Source: Nanobdellota archaeon (GTDB taxonomy: Archaea > Nanobdellota > Nanobdellia > Woesearchaeales > WJIZ01). From it: a stretch of 51,121 nt of DNA. The notes under the pieces are model-generated. The model had not been told where the DNA came from and searched no databases. It saw only the letters and a program-made list of their open reading frames with translations. This document shows, piece by piece, positions 8,851 through 16,152 of the stretch (position 1 is the stretch's first letter; each line of letters starts with the position of its first letter). The stretch spans positions 1-51,121 of the forward strand of contig JAGLMD010000054.1 in assembly GCA_023140175.1 (NCBI GenBank). Direction: 5' to 3'. The translations under genes and the position numbers were made by a program.

Positions 8851-8950
8851 TCGTTAAGTCGAGCCTAATACCTTCCACTTTAGTGGATGGATACGGGCTC
8901 GACAATAAAGCCCGACTTAATGATTCAAATAAATGCTTTGCATTTATTAT
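8851..8950. repeat. Dispersed palindromic intergenic element, copy 2 (composite)
   Basis: From left to right it contains the outer arm GTTAAGTCGAGCC (8853-8865), an inner hairpin CCTTCCAC-TTTA-GTGGATGG around 8871-8890, GGGCTCGAC (8895-8903), a second outer arm CCCGACTTAATGATTC (8911-8926), and a separate palindrome AATAAATGC-TTT-GCATTTATT (8929-8949). Copy 3 at 14497-14596 has the same five parts in the opposite orientation. This copy lies between the start of L44e and the stop of the small membrane ORF at 8947, which it slightly overlaps. Confidence 0.75.
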
Positions 8951-9210
8951 TCATCGTTTTTTCTCAATAAGAATAATACAAGAAAGAAAGTTATAACTAA
9001 TATGGAGGCTATTGCAATAATAATTGAGATAAGGGATATTGTATTTATTACAGTTAACCAGATTGGAGGGGGTGTGGAAGTAAGCGGCTTAGTAATATTT
9101 TTCCATATTATAATTGTGAGTGATGTTACTAAAAATACAGCCATTGAAATGATAAGGGTGATGGTTGAGCGTGTGAATATTCTTTTGAAGGGTATGTCTC
9201 TGAGATTCAT
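8947..9210 (-). CDS. Small two-helix membrane protein, unknown
   Basis: The 87-residue protein has two clear hydrophobic helices: STITLIISMAVFLVTSLTIII near residues 15-35 and a long one, INTISLISIIIAIASILVITFFLVLFLL, near 55-82. It starts with a positive N-terminus (RDIPFKRIF) and ends in charged RKNDE. No family is recognised. It could be a genuine short membrane protein; the hydrophobic pattern and arrangement look protein-like, but no strong ribosome site is visible. An overlapping plus-strand frame (8933-9223) looks like its shadow. Confidence 0.45.
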   Translation of the reverse strand: MNLRDIPFKRIFTRSTITLIISMAVFLVTSLTIIIWKNITKPLTSTPPPIWLTVINTISLISIIIAIASILVITFFLVLFLLRKNDE

Positions 9211-9321
9211 GTTTTGTTTTTAGATAAATGGATATTTAAGGATTTCTATTGTTGATATTATTGAGCTAAATATCTATTTTTAGCTTAGTTTTGAAGTATT
9301 GTTATTTATTCTTACCAATAA

Positions 9322-9370
9322 TTATATAAACTTTTAATATGCACTTTTTTTGTTAATATCAAAAGAGGAG
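9322..9370 (+). promoter_or_regulatory. Enolase promoter and ribosome site
   Basis: A TATA box TTATATAAA at 9322-9330 predicts transcription start near 9352. GAGGAG at 9365-9370 is a strong ribosome site seven bases before the ATG at 9378, so this gene has a short leader rather than being leaderless. Confidence 0.6.
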
Positions 9371-9377
9371 ATGTATC

Positions 9378-10676
9378 ATGGAAATAAAAAAGATTAAGGC
9401 AAGGGAGATTTTAGATTCTCGAGGAAATCCTACTGTTGAGGTGGACCTTTATACTGAAGAAGCTAGATTTGTGGCAGCTGTTCCGAGTGGAGCATCTACT
9501 GGGGTGCATGAGGCTTTAGAGCTTAGAGACGGTGATAAATCAAGATATATGGGCAAGGGAGTTCTAAAGGCTGTTGCAAATATCAATGAGAAAATATCTA
9601 AGATTGTTGCCGGGATGGATTGCACAAAGCAAGAAGATATTGACAAGGCAATGATTGAGGCAGATGGCACAGAGAATAAAAGTAATTTCGGGGCTAATGC
9701 TATCCTGGCTGTTTCTATGGCTGTATGCAAGGCTGGTTCATTCTCAAAGAGAGTTCCTTTATACAAGCACATTGCAGATCTTGCTGGAGTAGATGAATTT
9801 GTTTTGCCTGTTCCTTCGTTTAATGTAATCAATGGAGGGAGCCATGCTGGAAATAAATTAGCTATGCAGGAATTTATGATCTTGCCTGTTGGGGCCAGCA
9901 GCTTTAGGGAAGCTATGAGAATGGGTTCTGAAGTATATCATAATCTGAAGAAAGTGATTAAAGCAAAATATGGGCAGGATGCTGTTAATGTTGGAGATGA
10001 AGGGGGGTTTGCACCAAATATTCAGGATAATAAAGAAGGATTAGAGTTGTTGAAAGAAGCGATTTCTAAGGCGGGGTATGATGACAAGGTGAAGATTGGC
10101 ATGGATGCGGCTGCTTCTGAATTTTTTAAGGATGGAAAATATGATCTAGACTTTAAGAATCCTGATAATGATGGAAGTAGTGTAAAGAGTGGAGATGAGA
10201 TGATCGAATTGTATAAAGAGTTTATCGACGAGTATGGCCTTGTTTCTATTGAGGATCCTTTTGACCAGGATGATTGGGAAAATTATTCTAAACTGACATC
10301 CGAGGTTGGCAAGGGAGTACAGATAGTCGGAGATGATTTACTTGTTACCAATCCAAAAAGGATAAAGACCGGAATAGAGAAGAATGCTGTAAATGCTTTG
10401 CTTCTTAAAGTCAATCAGATTGGGAGTGTGACAGAAAGCATACAGGCATGCAAGATGGCTCAAGATGCTGGATGGGGTGTTATGGTAAGTCATAGAAGCG
10501 GAGAAACAGAGGATACTTTTATTGCTGATTTAGTTGTTGGACTGAAAACAGGACAGATAAAAACAGGAGCGCCGTGCAGAAGCGAGAGATTAGCAAAATA
10601 TAACCAGCTTATGAGGATTGAGGAAGAGTTAGAGGGAAATTGCAGATATGCTGGTGAAGGGTTTAGGAAGGGATGA
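9378..10676 (+). CDS. eno: Enolase (2-phosphoglycerate dehydratase)
   Basis: The 432-residue enzyme converts 2-phosphoglycerate to phosphoenolpyruvate. All core motifs are present: [17 protein letters not shown] at the N-terminus, the mobile loop [45 protein letters not shown] (metal ligands), the catalytic lysine in [10 protein letters not shown], and [15 protein letters not shown]. Length is standard. It is cytoplasmic and monocistronic with its own promoter. Together with the phosphoglycerate mutase at 39684 it covers lower glycolysis. Confidence 0.97.
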   Translation: MEIKKIKAREILDSRGNPTVEVDLYTEEARFVAAVPSGASTGVHEALELRDGDKSRYMGKGVLKAVANINEKISKIVAGMDCTKQEDIDKAMIEADGTENKSNFGANAILAVSMAVCKAGSFSKRVPLYKHIADLAGVDEFVLPVPSFNVINGGSHAGNKLAMQEFMILPVGASSFREAMRMGSEVYHNLKKVIKAKYGQDAVNVGDEGGFAPNIQDNKEGLELLKEAISKAGYDDKVKIGMDAAASEFFKDGKYDLDFKNPDNDGSSVKSGDEMIELYKEFIDEYGLVSIEDPFDQDDWENYSKLTSEVGKGVQIVGDDLLVTNPKRIKTGIEKNAVNALLLKVNQIGSVTESIQACKMAQDAGWGVMVSHRSGETEDTFIADLVVGLKTGQIKTGAPCRSERLAKYNQLMRIEEELEGNCRYAGEGFRKG

Positions 10677-10742
10677 GAAAGTGATATTCTATTATGTGCG
10701 GAGCACTATTAAGTTAAAGAATAAAGGGGTAAAAACAAATAA

Positions 10743-10988
10743 TTAGAGCATACTTCTATTATTAAATGTAATTATGAAGCTGCAAGAGAAGAATGGCAAG
10801 GTGCTCTTTTTACTTGGCATTATAGGGATACACGAGAGAGAATTGTATATGAACTTCATATGGGACTTACATTTGCAGGAATGTGTCAGAGACTTTTAGA
10901 TAAACTAGAAGAGGGCACACCCCATAGCATTGATTTTGTTTGCAGAGTTCTTATCGCTTCTGCAGTGCAAACAAAACTTCTAAAATAA
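10743..10988 (+). pseudogene. Start-less 81-codon open frame, probable gene remnant
   Basis: An uninterrupted frame runs from just after a TAA (10740-10742) to TAA at 10986-10988. It has protein-like composition: YEAAREEWQGALFTWHYRDT, RIVYELHMGLTFAGMCQRL, then HSIDFVCRVLIASAV. No ATG, GTG or TTG occurs in its first 39 codons, so a full product would need a rare ATT start or is the tail of a broken gene. The family is not recognised. It lies between enolase and the toxin-antitoxin pair; the stretch 10677-11056 otherwise holds only a small GTGC-GGA-GCAC hairpin near 10696-10706. Confidence 0.35.
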
Positions 10989-11014
10989 AAGCCAAAAGAG
11001 ACGAATAAACCAAA

Positions 11015-11044
11015 ACATTTAAATGTATGACTTAATAAGTCATA
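11015..11044 (+). promoter_or_regulatory. TATA box and palindromic operator of the toxin-antitoxin operon
   Basis: ACATTTAAATGT (11015-11026) is a palindromic TATA-type box. It is followed by a perfect 19-base palindrome, TATGACTTAATAAGTCATA (11026-11044, centre A at 11035). The palindrome covers the expected transcription start region, about 20 bases before the toxin start. This is where an autorepressing antitoxin would bind; the link to the HTH protein encoded downstream is inference. Confidence 0.6.
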
Positions 11045-11062
11045 TATATAACAGATGTGCAA

Positions 11063-11392
11063 ATGAAGACACTAATAGACACAAATGAGTTTCATGACGA
11101 TGACATAAGGCTTATGAGATCTCTGAAAAAAAGAGAATCACTTGATGAATATCATGAGGTGATGAAGTGGGCATTACAAACACTTTATTTTGATGGAAAC
11201 GAATGGATTAAAATTTGTAGAATTGATAATTTCATACATGAAGGACAAAAAGGAAGCCACATTCATATTTACAAAAGAGTACAAGTGAAAAGAATTAAAC
11301 TTACTTATCAACAAGCTGAGAAATTAATAAAGAAAATTAGTGAGAGAATATTGAAAGATTATTTTAAGAAGATTATAAAATTTTATGAGTAG
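11063..11392 (+). CDS. TumE-like toxin candidate
   Basis: This is a ~109-residue soluble protein. The central part, DGNEWIKICRIDNF followed by GSHIHIYKR (residues ~50-72), resembles the 'R-x-D-x-(A/F) ... H-x-H-x-Y' core of TumE (DUF6516-type) toxins, which are encoded next to an HTH antitoxin. The basic C-terminal helix (QQAEKLIKKISERILKDYFKK) also fits. The next gene is an HVO_A0114/TumA-like HTH protein, supporting the pair. The start could be GTG 11057 or ATG 11063; the transcript seems to have a very short leader. The function rests on context and a short motif, so a different small nuclease-like or regulatory protein remains possible. Confidence 0.55.
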   Translation: MKTLIDTNEFHDDDIRLMRSLKKRESLDEYHEVMKWALQTLYFDGNEWIKICRIDNFIHEGQKGSHIHIYKRVQVKRIKLTYQQAEKLIKKISERILKDYFKKIIKFYE

Positions 11393-11404
11393 AGATTATG
11401 GTTT

Positions 11405-11423
11405 GCTCAATTCCAAGTTGAGC
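11405..11423 (+). promoter_or_regulatory. Hairpin abutting the antitoxin ribosome site
   Basis: GCTCAA (11405-11410) and TTGAGC (11418-11423) form a perfect 6-bp stem with a 7-base loop. It ends immediately before the ribosome site GGAGGT (11424-11429) of the gene at 11437. A stem touching the ribosome site could set the translation ratio between toxin and antitoxin, or mark a processing point; this is inference. Confidence 0.4.
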
Positions 11424-11436
11424 GGAGGTAGGTAAA

Positions 11437-11811
11437 ATGAATTGCGAAATTAAGATTGTGGAATCAATAAGCAAATATAATAAGGAGATTAATAGAAAAA
11501 TACATAAAGGGCTTTTAGTCAAACCTGAAAAAGGGATAATCATGACTCCTGAAATATTTAGTAAAGTGTTTAGTCCTGAAAGGATAAAACTTTTGCAAAG
11601 AATTTATAGAAATGATATTAAAAGTATTTATCAGCTTGCTAAAGATTTAGATAAGCCTTATGAAGTAGTATTTAGGAATGTGAAGTATCTTGAAGGGGTA
11701 GGATTAATTAGAATTAAGGATAAAGATAAAAAGAAGATACCCTATATTTCATGTAAGTTATCAATAGATATGTTTGCTAATGAGGGGATTGAGGCGAAAG
11801 CGAGGGTTTAA
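11437..11811 (+). CDS. Winged-helix DNA-binding protein, TumA/HVO_A0114-like antitoxin
   Basis: The 124-residue protein has a winged-helix core from about residue 42. FSPERIKLLQRIYRND and SIYQLAKDLDKPYEVVFRNVKYLEGVGLIRI give helix-turn-helix and wing, the pattern of HVO_A0114-type regulators that neighbour TumE toxins. The N-terminal 40 residues (KYNKEINRKIHKGLLVKPEKGIIM) contain the usual linker before the HTH. It has a strong ribosome site (GGAGGT, eight bases before ATG). It probably binds the palindrome at 11026 and represses the operon; that is inferred from the general behaviour of such pairs. Confidence 0.65.
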   Translation: MNCEIKIVESISKYNKEINRKIHKGLLVKPEKGIIMTPEIFSKVFSPERIKLLQRIYRNDIKSIYQLAKDLDKPYEVVFRNVKYLEGVGLIRIKDKDKKKIPYISCKLSIDMFANEGIEAKARV

Positions 11812-11845
11812 TTAAAGCCAGAAGAGATGAATAAGAAAAGAAAAG

Positions 11846-11986
11846 TTATTTTCTTTTAAGAACAAAATATAAATAATATAATGCAGTATATATTAATCCA
11901 CCAAAAAATACGAGAGCCCATTTTATTGTCATTCTTTCAATCAGAATATCAAATTTGGTTAGTATAATCCAAAGTAGAAATGCAAT
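11846..11986 (-). pseudogene. Possible remnant or start-less small membrane ORF
   Basis: On the minus strand a frame ending at TAA (11848-11846) reads IAFLLWIILTKFDILIERM and then ALVFFGGLIYTALYYLYFVLK before RK-stop, i.e. two hydrophobic segments and a basic tail. The only in-frame ATG leaves just 28 residues. It may be the tail of a broken membrane protein, or the short version may be real. The rest of 11812-12132 holds one hairpin (11995-12019) and no other gene. Confidence 0.25.
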
Positions 11987-11994
11987 GTCACATT

Positions 11995-12019
11995 CCGAGA
12001 TTTTTCGAAGAAAAATCGG
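11995..12019. other. Intergenic hairpin with GAA triloop
   Basis: GATTTTTC (11999-12006), loop GAA, GAAAAATC (12010-12017) form a perfect 8-bp stem flanked by CC and GG. It sits between the toxin-antitoxin genes and the convergent aminotransferase gene, so it may serve as a bidirectional terminator. Similar GAA/TTC-loop hairpins occur at 14470-14497 and 39486-39504. Confidence 0.5.
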
Positions 12020-12132
12020 TTTGCGACCATTATTATTTTTATTATCGACTAATATTAATACTATTTCGAAAAATTCTAAGTAATAATTATCTTATAACTG
12101 TTTATAAATGCATTATGCAATATTTTATTGTT

Positions 12133-13209
12133 TCAGTTCTCTTCCAAATATCTTCCAATTCTTTTCAGCCCTTCTTCTATTTCTTTTATGTCAAGAGCAT
12201 AACTTAATCTTATCCTGTCAGGAGCGCCAAACCAATTTCCAAGATATGTGATGACATTATACTTTTTGTAGAGATTCCAGACCGTATCTCTTGGGTTTTT
12301 TACTTTTGGGAGGACATAGAAAGCACCTTCTGGTTTCCATAAGTCGAGACCAAGATTGATTAATCCTTCATAGATGATGTCTCTTCTTTGCTTCCATATT
12401 TCTAATTGTTTTTCTATGTATGTTTTAGGAGCTTTCATTGCATTAATTGCCATGTCCTGGCCTACTAAGTTGGTGTTCATGGATGTGTGGGTTTTGATTT
12501 CTATTACTTTATTGACTATATCCATGTCATTACTCCAGAGATAGCCAACTCTGACACCACACATAGCATATGTTTTTGAGAAAGAGTTTATTGTTATGAC
12601 ATGGCTGCCCTGGATCATATAGTTTTCTCTTTCATATATGAGGTCCTTGTAAACCTCGTCTGAAACAACATAGATTCCCAGGTCTTTTGTTATCTTTTCA
12701 ATCTCTTTCAGGGTTTTTATGGATTCAACTCTTCCTGTGGGGTTGGAGGGTGAGTTGATTAAGGCGGCTTTGCAATCCTGCACTTTTTCTGTGAAATCAT
12801 CTATGTCAATCCTTCCTTTATTTAGTTCTGTGTAAACAGGTTCCATACCAGAAAATTTCAATATTTCAGGGTAGGAATAGTAATATGGCTTAGGCAGCAA
12901 TACTTTGCCTTTGTCCATTGCTCTAAAAATTAAATCGAGCGCTTCTGAAGCACCATTAGTTATGACAAAATTTTCAGCTGCTGAAGCCGGATATTCTTTT
13001 GAAAGTGAATCTCTTAATTTAGGTTCTCCCTGTATAAGGCCATATCTTAGATCTGATCTTATGTTTATGCCTTCAATGGCTTCTTTTGGTGGGGGTAAAT
13101 CGGGCTGGCCTGAGCCAAAGCTGATTATGCCGTTCCCTTGTTTTCCTATGAATACTGCGGGGCTTTTTAGTTCTGAAATATTGTTCATGAGCATTACCTT
13201 GGAGTTCAT
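12133..13209 (-). CDS. Class I/II PLP-dependent aminotransferase
   Basis: The 358-residue fold-type I enzyme has FGSGQPDLPPP near the N-terminus, the ITNGASEALDLIFRA phosphate-binding region, LINSPSNPTGRV, VVSDEVYKDLIY, the PLP-lysine motif INSFSKTYAMCGVRVGYLW, and an arginine in GAPDRIRLSYA that binds the substrate carboxylate. This is the aspartate/aromatic aminotransferase group; the amino donor cannot be told from sequence. Three in-frame ATGs occur in the first eight codons (13209, 13194, 13188). TATA-like sequences lie at about 13212-13221 and 13235-13245, so a leaderless start at any of these is possible. It is monocistronic. Confidence 0.85.
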   Translation of the reverse strand: MNSKVMLMNNISELKSPAVFIGKQGNGIISFGSGQPDLPPPKEAIEGINIRSDLRYGLIQGEPKLRDSLSKEYPASAAENFVITNGASEALDLIFRAMDKGKVLLPKPYYYSYPEILKFSGMEPVYTELNKGRIDIDDFTEKVQDCKAALINSPSNPTGRVESIKTLKEIEKITKDLGIYVVSDEVYKDLIYERENYMIQGSHVITINSFSKTYAMCGVRVGYLWSNDMDIVNKVIEIKTHTSMNTNLVGQDMAINAMKAPKTYIEKQLEIWKQRRDIIYEGLINLGLDLWKPEGAFYVLPKVKNPRDTVWNLYKKYNVITYLGNWFGAPDRIRLSYALDIKEIEEGLKRIGRYLEEN

Positions 13210-13384
13210 TATATAAAATGGTTTTGAAATGAAATATATTTAATTGAAAATATAAATTGAAACTATAATCAGAATCAGTCCGCTTTCGCTTTTATATATC
13301 TGTACTGCCTGAACAATCTGCTTGTCATGTTCTATTGTAAAAGAAGGGTATATTTAAATATTGCGGCTTATCCCTTTATAGATC

Positions 13385-14380
13385 ATGAACTTTCAGAATT
13401 TGAAACCAATAGAGAATTATCAGTTTTTCCTGGATCTAGCTTTTAGGAGAGCAAGGGATAAGGGAGATAAATTAAGATCCCAGAAACTTAAGGGGGGCAG
13501 ATTAGAGAAATCAAAATATATAGAGGTTATGAAGATGCAGGTAATTTCGGATACTCTCTTTTCGAGGATGGAATCTATTGTCAAGTCATATCCAAGCTTT
13601 GATCAATTGCCTGAGTTCTATAAAGAGATGGTAAAATTACATGTAGATTATGTGCAGCTTAAGAAGTCTTTGGCTGCTTTGAACTGGCTTGGGAAGAAAT
13701 CACTTGAGATGTTCAAGATATATCATTCTAAGCTGGATAAGAACAGGCAGTTTGATAGAATAAATATTTTAAAGAGAGAATTTTTAGGAAGAGTATCTTC
13801 TTTAGTCAAGCAGGTAAGAAAAGATTTTGTTTTTCTTGAGGAAGCAAGAAGGATAATGAAGAAATTTCCTACTATAAAGACATCTCTTAAAACTGTGGCA
13901 ATTGTGGGGTTTCCGAATGTCGGCAAGACTACATTATTGTATAAGCTTACCGGATCTAAACCCGAGATAAACTCTTATCCATTTACAACAAAGGGAGTGA
14001 ATGTTTCTTATATTGGAAAAGGCAAGGATAGGATACAGTTACTTGATACTCCCGGAACATTGAACAGATTTGAGAAGATGAACGATATCGAGAGGATAGC
14101 TTATCTTGCTGTAAGACATTGTGCAGATATGATTGTTTATGTTTTTGACCCGACTGAAGAATACCCTATCGAGAATCAGGCAAAACTTTATAAAAGGTTA
14201 AAGCAGGATTTTGGTAAGAATGTGATTGTTTATTTGAGCAAGAGAGATATGGTCGGAAAAGAGAAGGTTGAACAGTTTAGTAAGGAGTATGCTGGTATTA
14301 TAGTTGATGCTGCAGCTTTAGAGGAAGAGATAATGCTGCTTCTGAAGATGGATGGTATCATGGAAACTGAAAAAGAATAA
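13385..14380 (+). CDS. Nog1-family ribosome-assembly GTPase
   Basis: The 331-residue GTPase matches Nog1: a helical N-terminal domain (residues 1-165, with the FRRARDKGDK motif), then a G domain with G1 GFPNVGKTT near residue 178, the YPFTTKG switch, G3 LLDTPGT and a G4 position read as LSKRD instead of the usual NKxD. Nog1 acts in large-subunit assembly. The following gene on the opposite strand is ribosomal protein L10e. A TATA-like TATTTAAATAT lies about 30 bases before the ATG, so the mRNA is probably leaderless or nearly so. Confidence 0.88.
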   Translation: MNFQNLKPIENYQFFLDLAFRRARDKGDKLRSQKLKGGRLEKSKYIEVMKMQVISDTLFSRMESIVKSYPSFDQLPEFYKEMVKLHVDYVQLKKSLAALNWLGKKSLEMFKIYHSKLDKNRQFDRINILKREFLGRVSSLVKQVRKDFVFLEEARRIMKKFPTIKTSLKTVAIVGFPNVGKTTLLYKLTGSKPEINSYPFTTKGVNVSYIGKGKDRIQLLDTPGTLNRFEKMNDIERIAYLAVRHCADMIVYVFDPTEEYPIENQAKLYKRLKQDFGKNVIVYLSKRDMVGKEKVEQFSKEYAGIIVDAAALEEEIMLLLKMDGIMETEKE

Positions 14381-14383
14381 CAA

Positions 14384-14497
14384 AAATTTTCCAATATACA
14401 TAAGCTCATTCTATCTTCACGTTTTAGCGTGGAGTATTACGGAATCATATTTTAGTTAGAAAATTTTTGGAACAAATAAATCGAAGATTTATTGTTC
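14384..14497. repeat. Multi-hairpin segment in the convergent nog1/L10e gap
   Basis: CAAAAATTTTC (just after the nog1 stop, about 14383-14393) pairs perfectly with GAAAATTTTTG near 14459-14469. Inside is CACG-TTTTAG-CGTG (about 14418-14431). The segment GAACAAATAAATC (14470-14482), loop GAA, GATTTATTGTTC (14486-14497) forms a further stem. These abut copy 3 of the dispersed element. At least the T-rich outer arms could terminate the two convergent genes. Confidence 0.55.
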
Positions 14498-14596
14498 AAT
14501 AAATGCTTTGCATTTATTTGAATCATTGAGTCGAGCTATATGTCGAGCCCGTATTCACTTGCTAAAGTAAGAAGTATTAGGCTCGACTCAACGATA
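14497..14596. repeat. Dispersed palindromic intergenic element, copy 3 (inverted composite)
   Basis: In the opposite orientation to copy 2 it has AATAAATGC-TTT-GCATTTATT (14499-14519), ATTCATTGAGTCGAGC-like outer arm (14520-14535), GTCGAGCCC (14542-14550), an inner weak hairpin with a TAAA loop (14556-14574), and GGCTCGACTCAACGAT (14580-14595). Read on the minus strand it aligns with copy 2 part for part; the paired positions of the inner stem differ in both strands of the stem. Confidence 0.75.
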
Positions 14597-14605
14597 ATCT
14601 TGAAT

Positions 14606-15133
14606 CTATTTTCTTTCTTCAATATGGATAGTACAGCCGCATGCAATTTTGTAGGAAGCACGCTTTAAGGCTTTTTTTGCAAGATCAATGCTCTTTTTAT
14701 CGACATTGATTTCAAAGATTGTGTCTCCTTTTTTAAATCGTGCTGCCTGGCCTATTGGCTTGCCAAATGATTTTTTCATACCAGTTGAGAATCTGTCTGC
14801 ACCTGCACCTGATGCTATTGGATTATTTCTTAGGATATGATAAGGATACTTATTGATACGTAAGAGATAGCCTGCGGAGCCGATATTTTTTTCAAGAAGC
14901 CTGTTTGATGTCAGCCTTGCACTCTCCAGCGAATTATCTCTTATCTGGAGGTCTTCTTTAGACAATAGCTTTATACAATAGCCAAAGTCATCCTTAGCCA
15001 GGTTACCCATCATAAATTTAGTTATCCTGGTATTATAATTAGTCTTTATGTATGACTTTTTTTTGAACCTTGATACTCTTGTGTAAGGCCTTTCTAATCT
15101 TCTATAAGATACTGCTTTTCTTAGTCTTGCCAT
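14606..15133 (-). CDS. rpl10e: Ribosomal protein L10e (uL16)
   Basis: The 175-residue large-subunit protein starts MARLRKAVSYRRLERPYTRVS and contains the L10e/L16 motifs LRINKYPYHILRNNP, GADRFSTGMKKSFGKP and a basic C-terminus. It lies near the peptidyl-transferase centre and is loaded late in assembly, which is thematically linked to the convergent nog1 gene. Upstream on the minus strand is TTTATAAATG (15238-15247), which predicts transcription start near 15217 and a leader of about 80 bases beginning with a long hairpin (15189-15219). Only a weak GGTA-type ribosome site precedes the ATG. Confidence 0.95.
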   Translation of the reverse strand: MARLRKAVSYRRLERPYTRVSRFKKKSYIKTNYNTRITKFMMGNLAKDDFGYCIKLLSKEDLQIRDNSLESARLTSNRLLEKNIGSAGYLLRINKYPYHILRNNPIASGAGADRFSTGMKKSFGKPIGQAARFKKGDTIFEINVDKKSIDLAKKALKRASYKIACGCTIHIEERK

Positions 15134-15152
15134 TTTTTACCTTTGTGCCATA

Positions 15153-15247
15153 GGGTACAACCCCTGAAACGCCAAAATTTCTAATATTGTACTTAGTATG
15201 GTATTTCCATCCTCAGTACTTATCAGATTCTAGAACTCATTTATAAA
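15153..15247 (-). promoter_or_regulatory. L10e promoter and structured 5' leader
   Basis: The TATA box is at 15238-15247 (minus strand). The predicted mRNA begins near 15217 with GTACTGAG-G-ATGG, loop AAATA, CCAT-A-CTAAGTAC (15219-15189): twelve pairs with mismatches. A small GGGT-TGT-ACCC stem (15163-15153) follows. A hairpin at the very 5' end of a ribosomal protein mRNA could protect it or act in autoregulation; this is inference. Confidence 0.45.
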
Positions 15248-15316
15248 CCTTTTCTCTTTATTCTGCATTCTTACATCTAAAAACAGCGAGTGTGCCATAG
15301 TATGTTTTTGAAAGGC

Positions 15317-15433
15317 TTATTTCTCTTTTATGATGCCTTCTTCAATAGCCCTTTCTATAAGCGAAACAATAAATGGGCCTAACCTTCTCCATAATGGTTG
15401 TTCAACTTCATTATCTTTATTTGTTTTATCCAT
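15317..15433 (-). CDS. 38-residue small protein, unknown
   Basis: The ATG at 15433 is preceded, eight bases away, by a perfect ribosome site AGGAGG (minus strand, 15447-15442). This is stronger than that of most genes in the window. The product has a charged start (MDKTNKDNEVEQ) and an amphipathic helix with PLWRRLGPFIVSLIERAIEEG, ending in KEK. No family is recognised. It is upstream of, and in the same orientation as, L10e, separated by the L10e promoter, and divergent from the regulator gene at 15592. The rest of the 15134-15591 gap holds promoters only. Confidence 0.55.
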   Translation of the reverse strand: MDKTNKDNEVEQPLWRRLGPFIVSLIERAIEEGIIKEK

Positions 15434-15591
15434 TGTAATAACCTCCTAGAAATTATTGGAGTTTTTTGGGGGTGTGCTGGGTAAGAGCAAGGTGATAAAA
15501 TAGCCATATTTCTTAATAAATTTTCATATCTACAAAACAAAAACAAACATTTATAAATTATCTAACATAATTTCACTAAAAACTGAAATTT

Positions 15592-16095
15592 ATGAATAAT
15601 ATGGCAAAAGACCTAAAAAAAGTTGAGAAGACATTTATTGACAGGACAGGCAAAATCTCAAAGCAATGGGGATTGGGAGAGCCCGCAGGCAGGGTATGGG
15701 CTACCCTTCTGTTTGCGGATGCGCCCCTTTCACAAAGACAAATAGCTGAAAAAACAGAGTATAGCTTAAGTTTGGTCAGCCCGAGCCTGAAAATTCTTGA
15801 GAAATTAAATATGGTGAGGTCTATTAGGGGAAAAGGTAAGGAAAAATTGCACGAACTTGCATTATCATTTGTTGATGCATTTAATGAATTAATTAGAAGA
15901 TTCTTGGAGCAGGATGTTAAGCCTTTGATTGAGCAATTAGAGGATGTAGATGAGATTCACAATATCGAGAAAAAAAAGAAATTAATAAAATTAGTTAAGG
16001 AATACAGAAATTTAGAAATGTATCTTGGCTTATTCAACAAACTGATGACAGCAAAAAAGACAACAGCAGAAAGAATTGGCAGATTAATGGGATAA
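15592..16095 (+). CDS. GbsR/MarR-like winged-helix regulator
   Basis: The 167-residue protein starts with a helical segment. The winged helix follows near residues 25-85: GRVWATLLFADAPLSQRQIAEKT, YSLSLVSPSLKILEKLNMVRSIRGKGKE. A C-terminal dimerisation helix pair comes next. The pattern is that of GbsR/MJ1563-type regulators, which often control membrane or lipid-related operons. A TATA box (ATTTATAAAT, about 15548-15557) gives a leader of only a few to twenty bases. A second in-frame ATG is at 15601. It heads the operon that runs to 23847, and 57 bases separate it from the next gene. It probably regulates this operon; the ligand is unknown. Confidence 0.75.
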   Translation: MNNMAKDLKKVEKTFIDRTGKISKQWGLGEPAGRVWATLLFADAPLSQRQIAEKTEYSLSLVSPSLKILEKLNMVRSIRGKGKEKLHELALSFVDAFNELIRRFLEQDVKPLIEQLEDVDEIHNIEKKKKLIKLVKEYRNLEMYLGLFNKLMTAKKTTAERIGRLMG

Positions 16096-16152
16096 TTATT
16101 TTTAGCTTTGATATTTCATAAAAAACTGAAAGAAGTTAAAAATGTGATTTAA

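Noticed and set aside
8933-9223. Plus-strand 96-residue frame opposite the small membrane ORF
   Set aside because: Of the two overlapping frames, the minus-strand one has the clearer two-helix membrane pattern and charged ends; the plus-strand one looks like its antisense.
5572-14596. CRISPR array
   Set aside because: The palindromic elements are kilobases apart with no regular spacers and no cas genes nearby.
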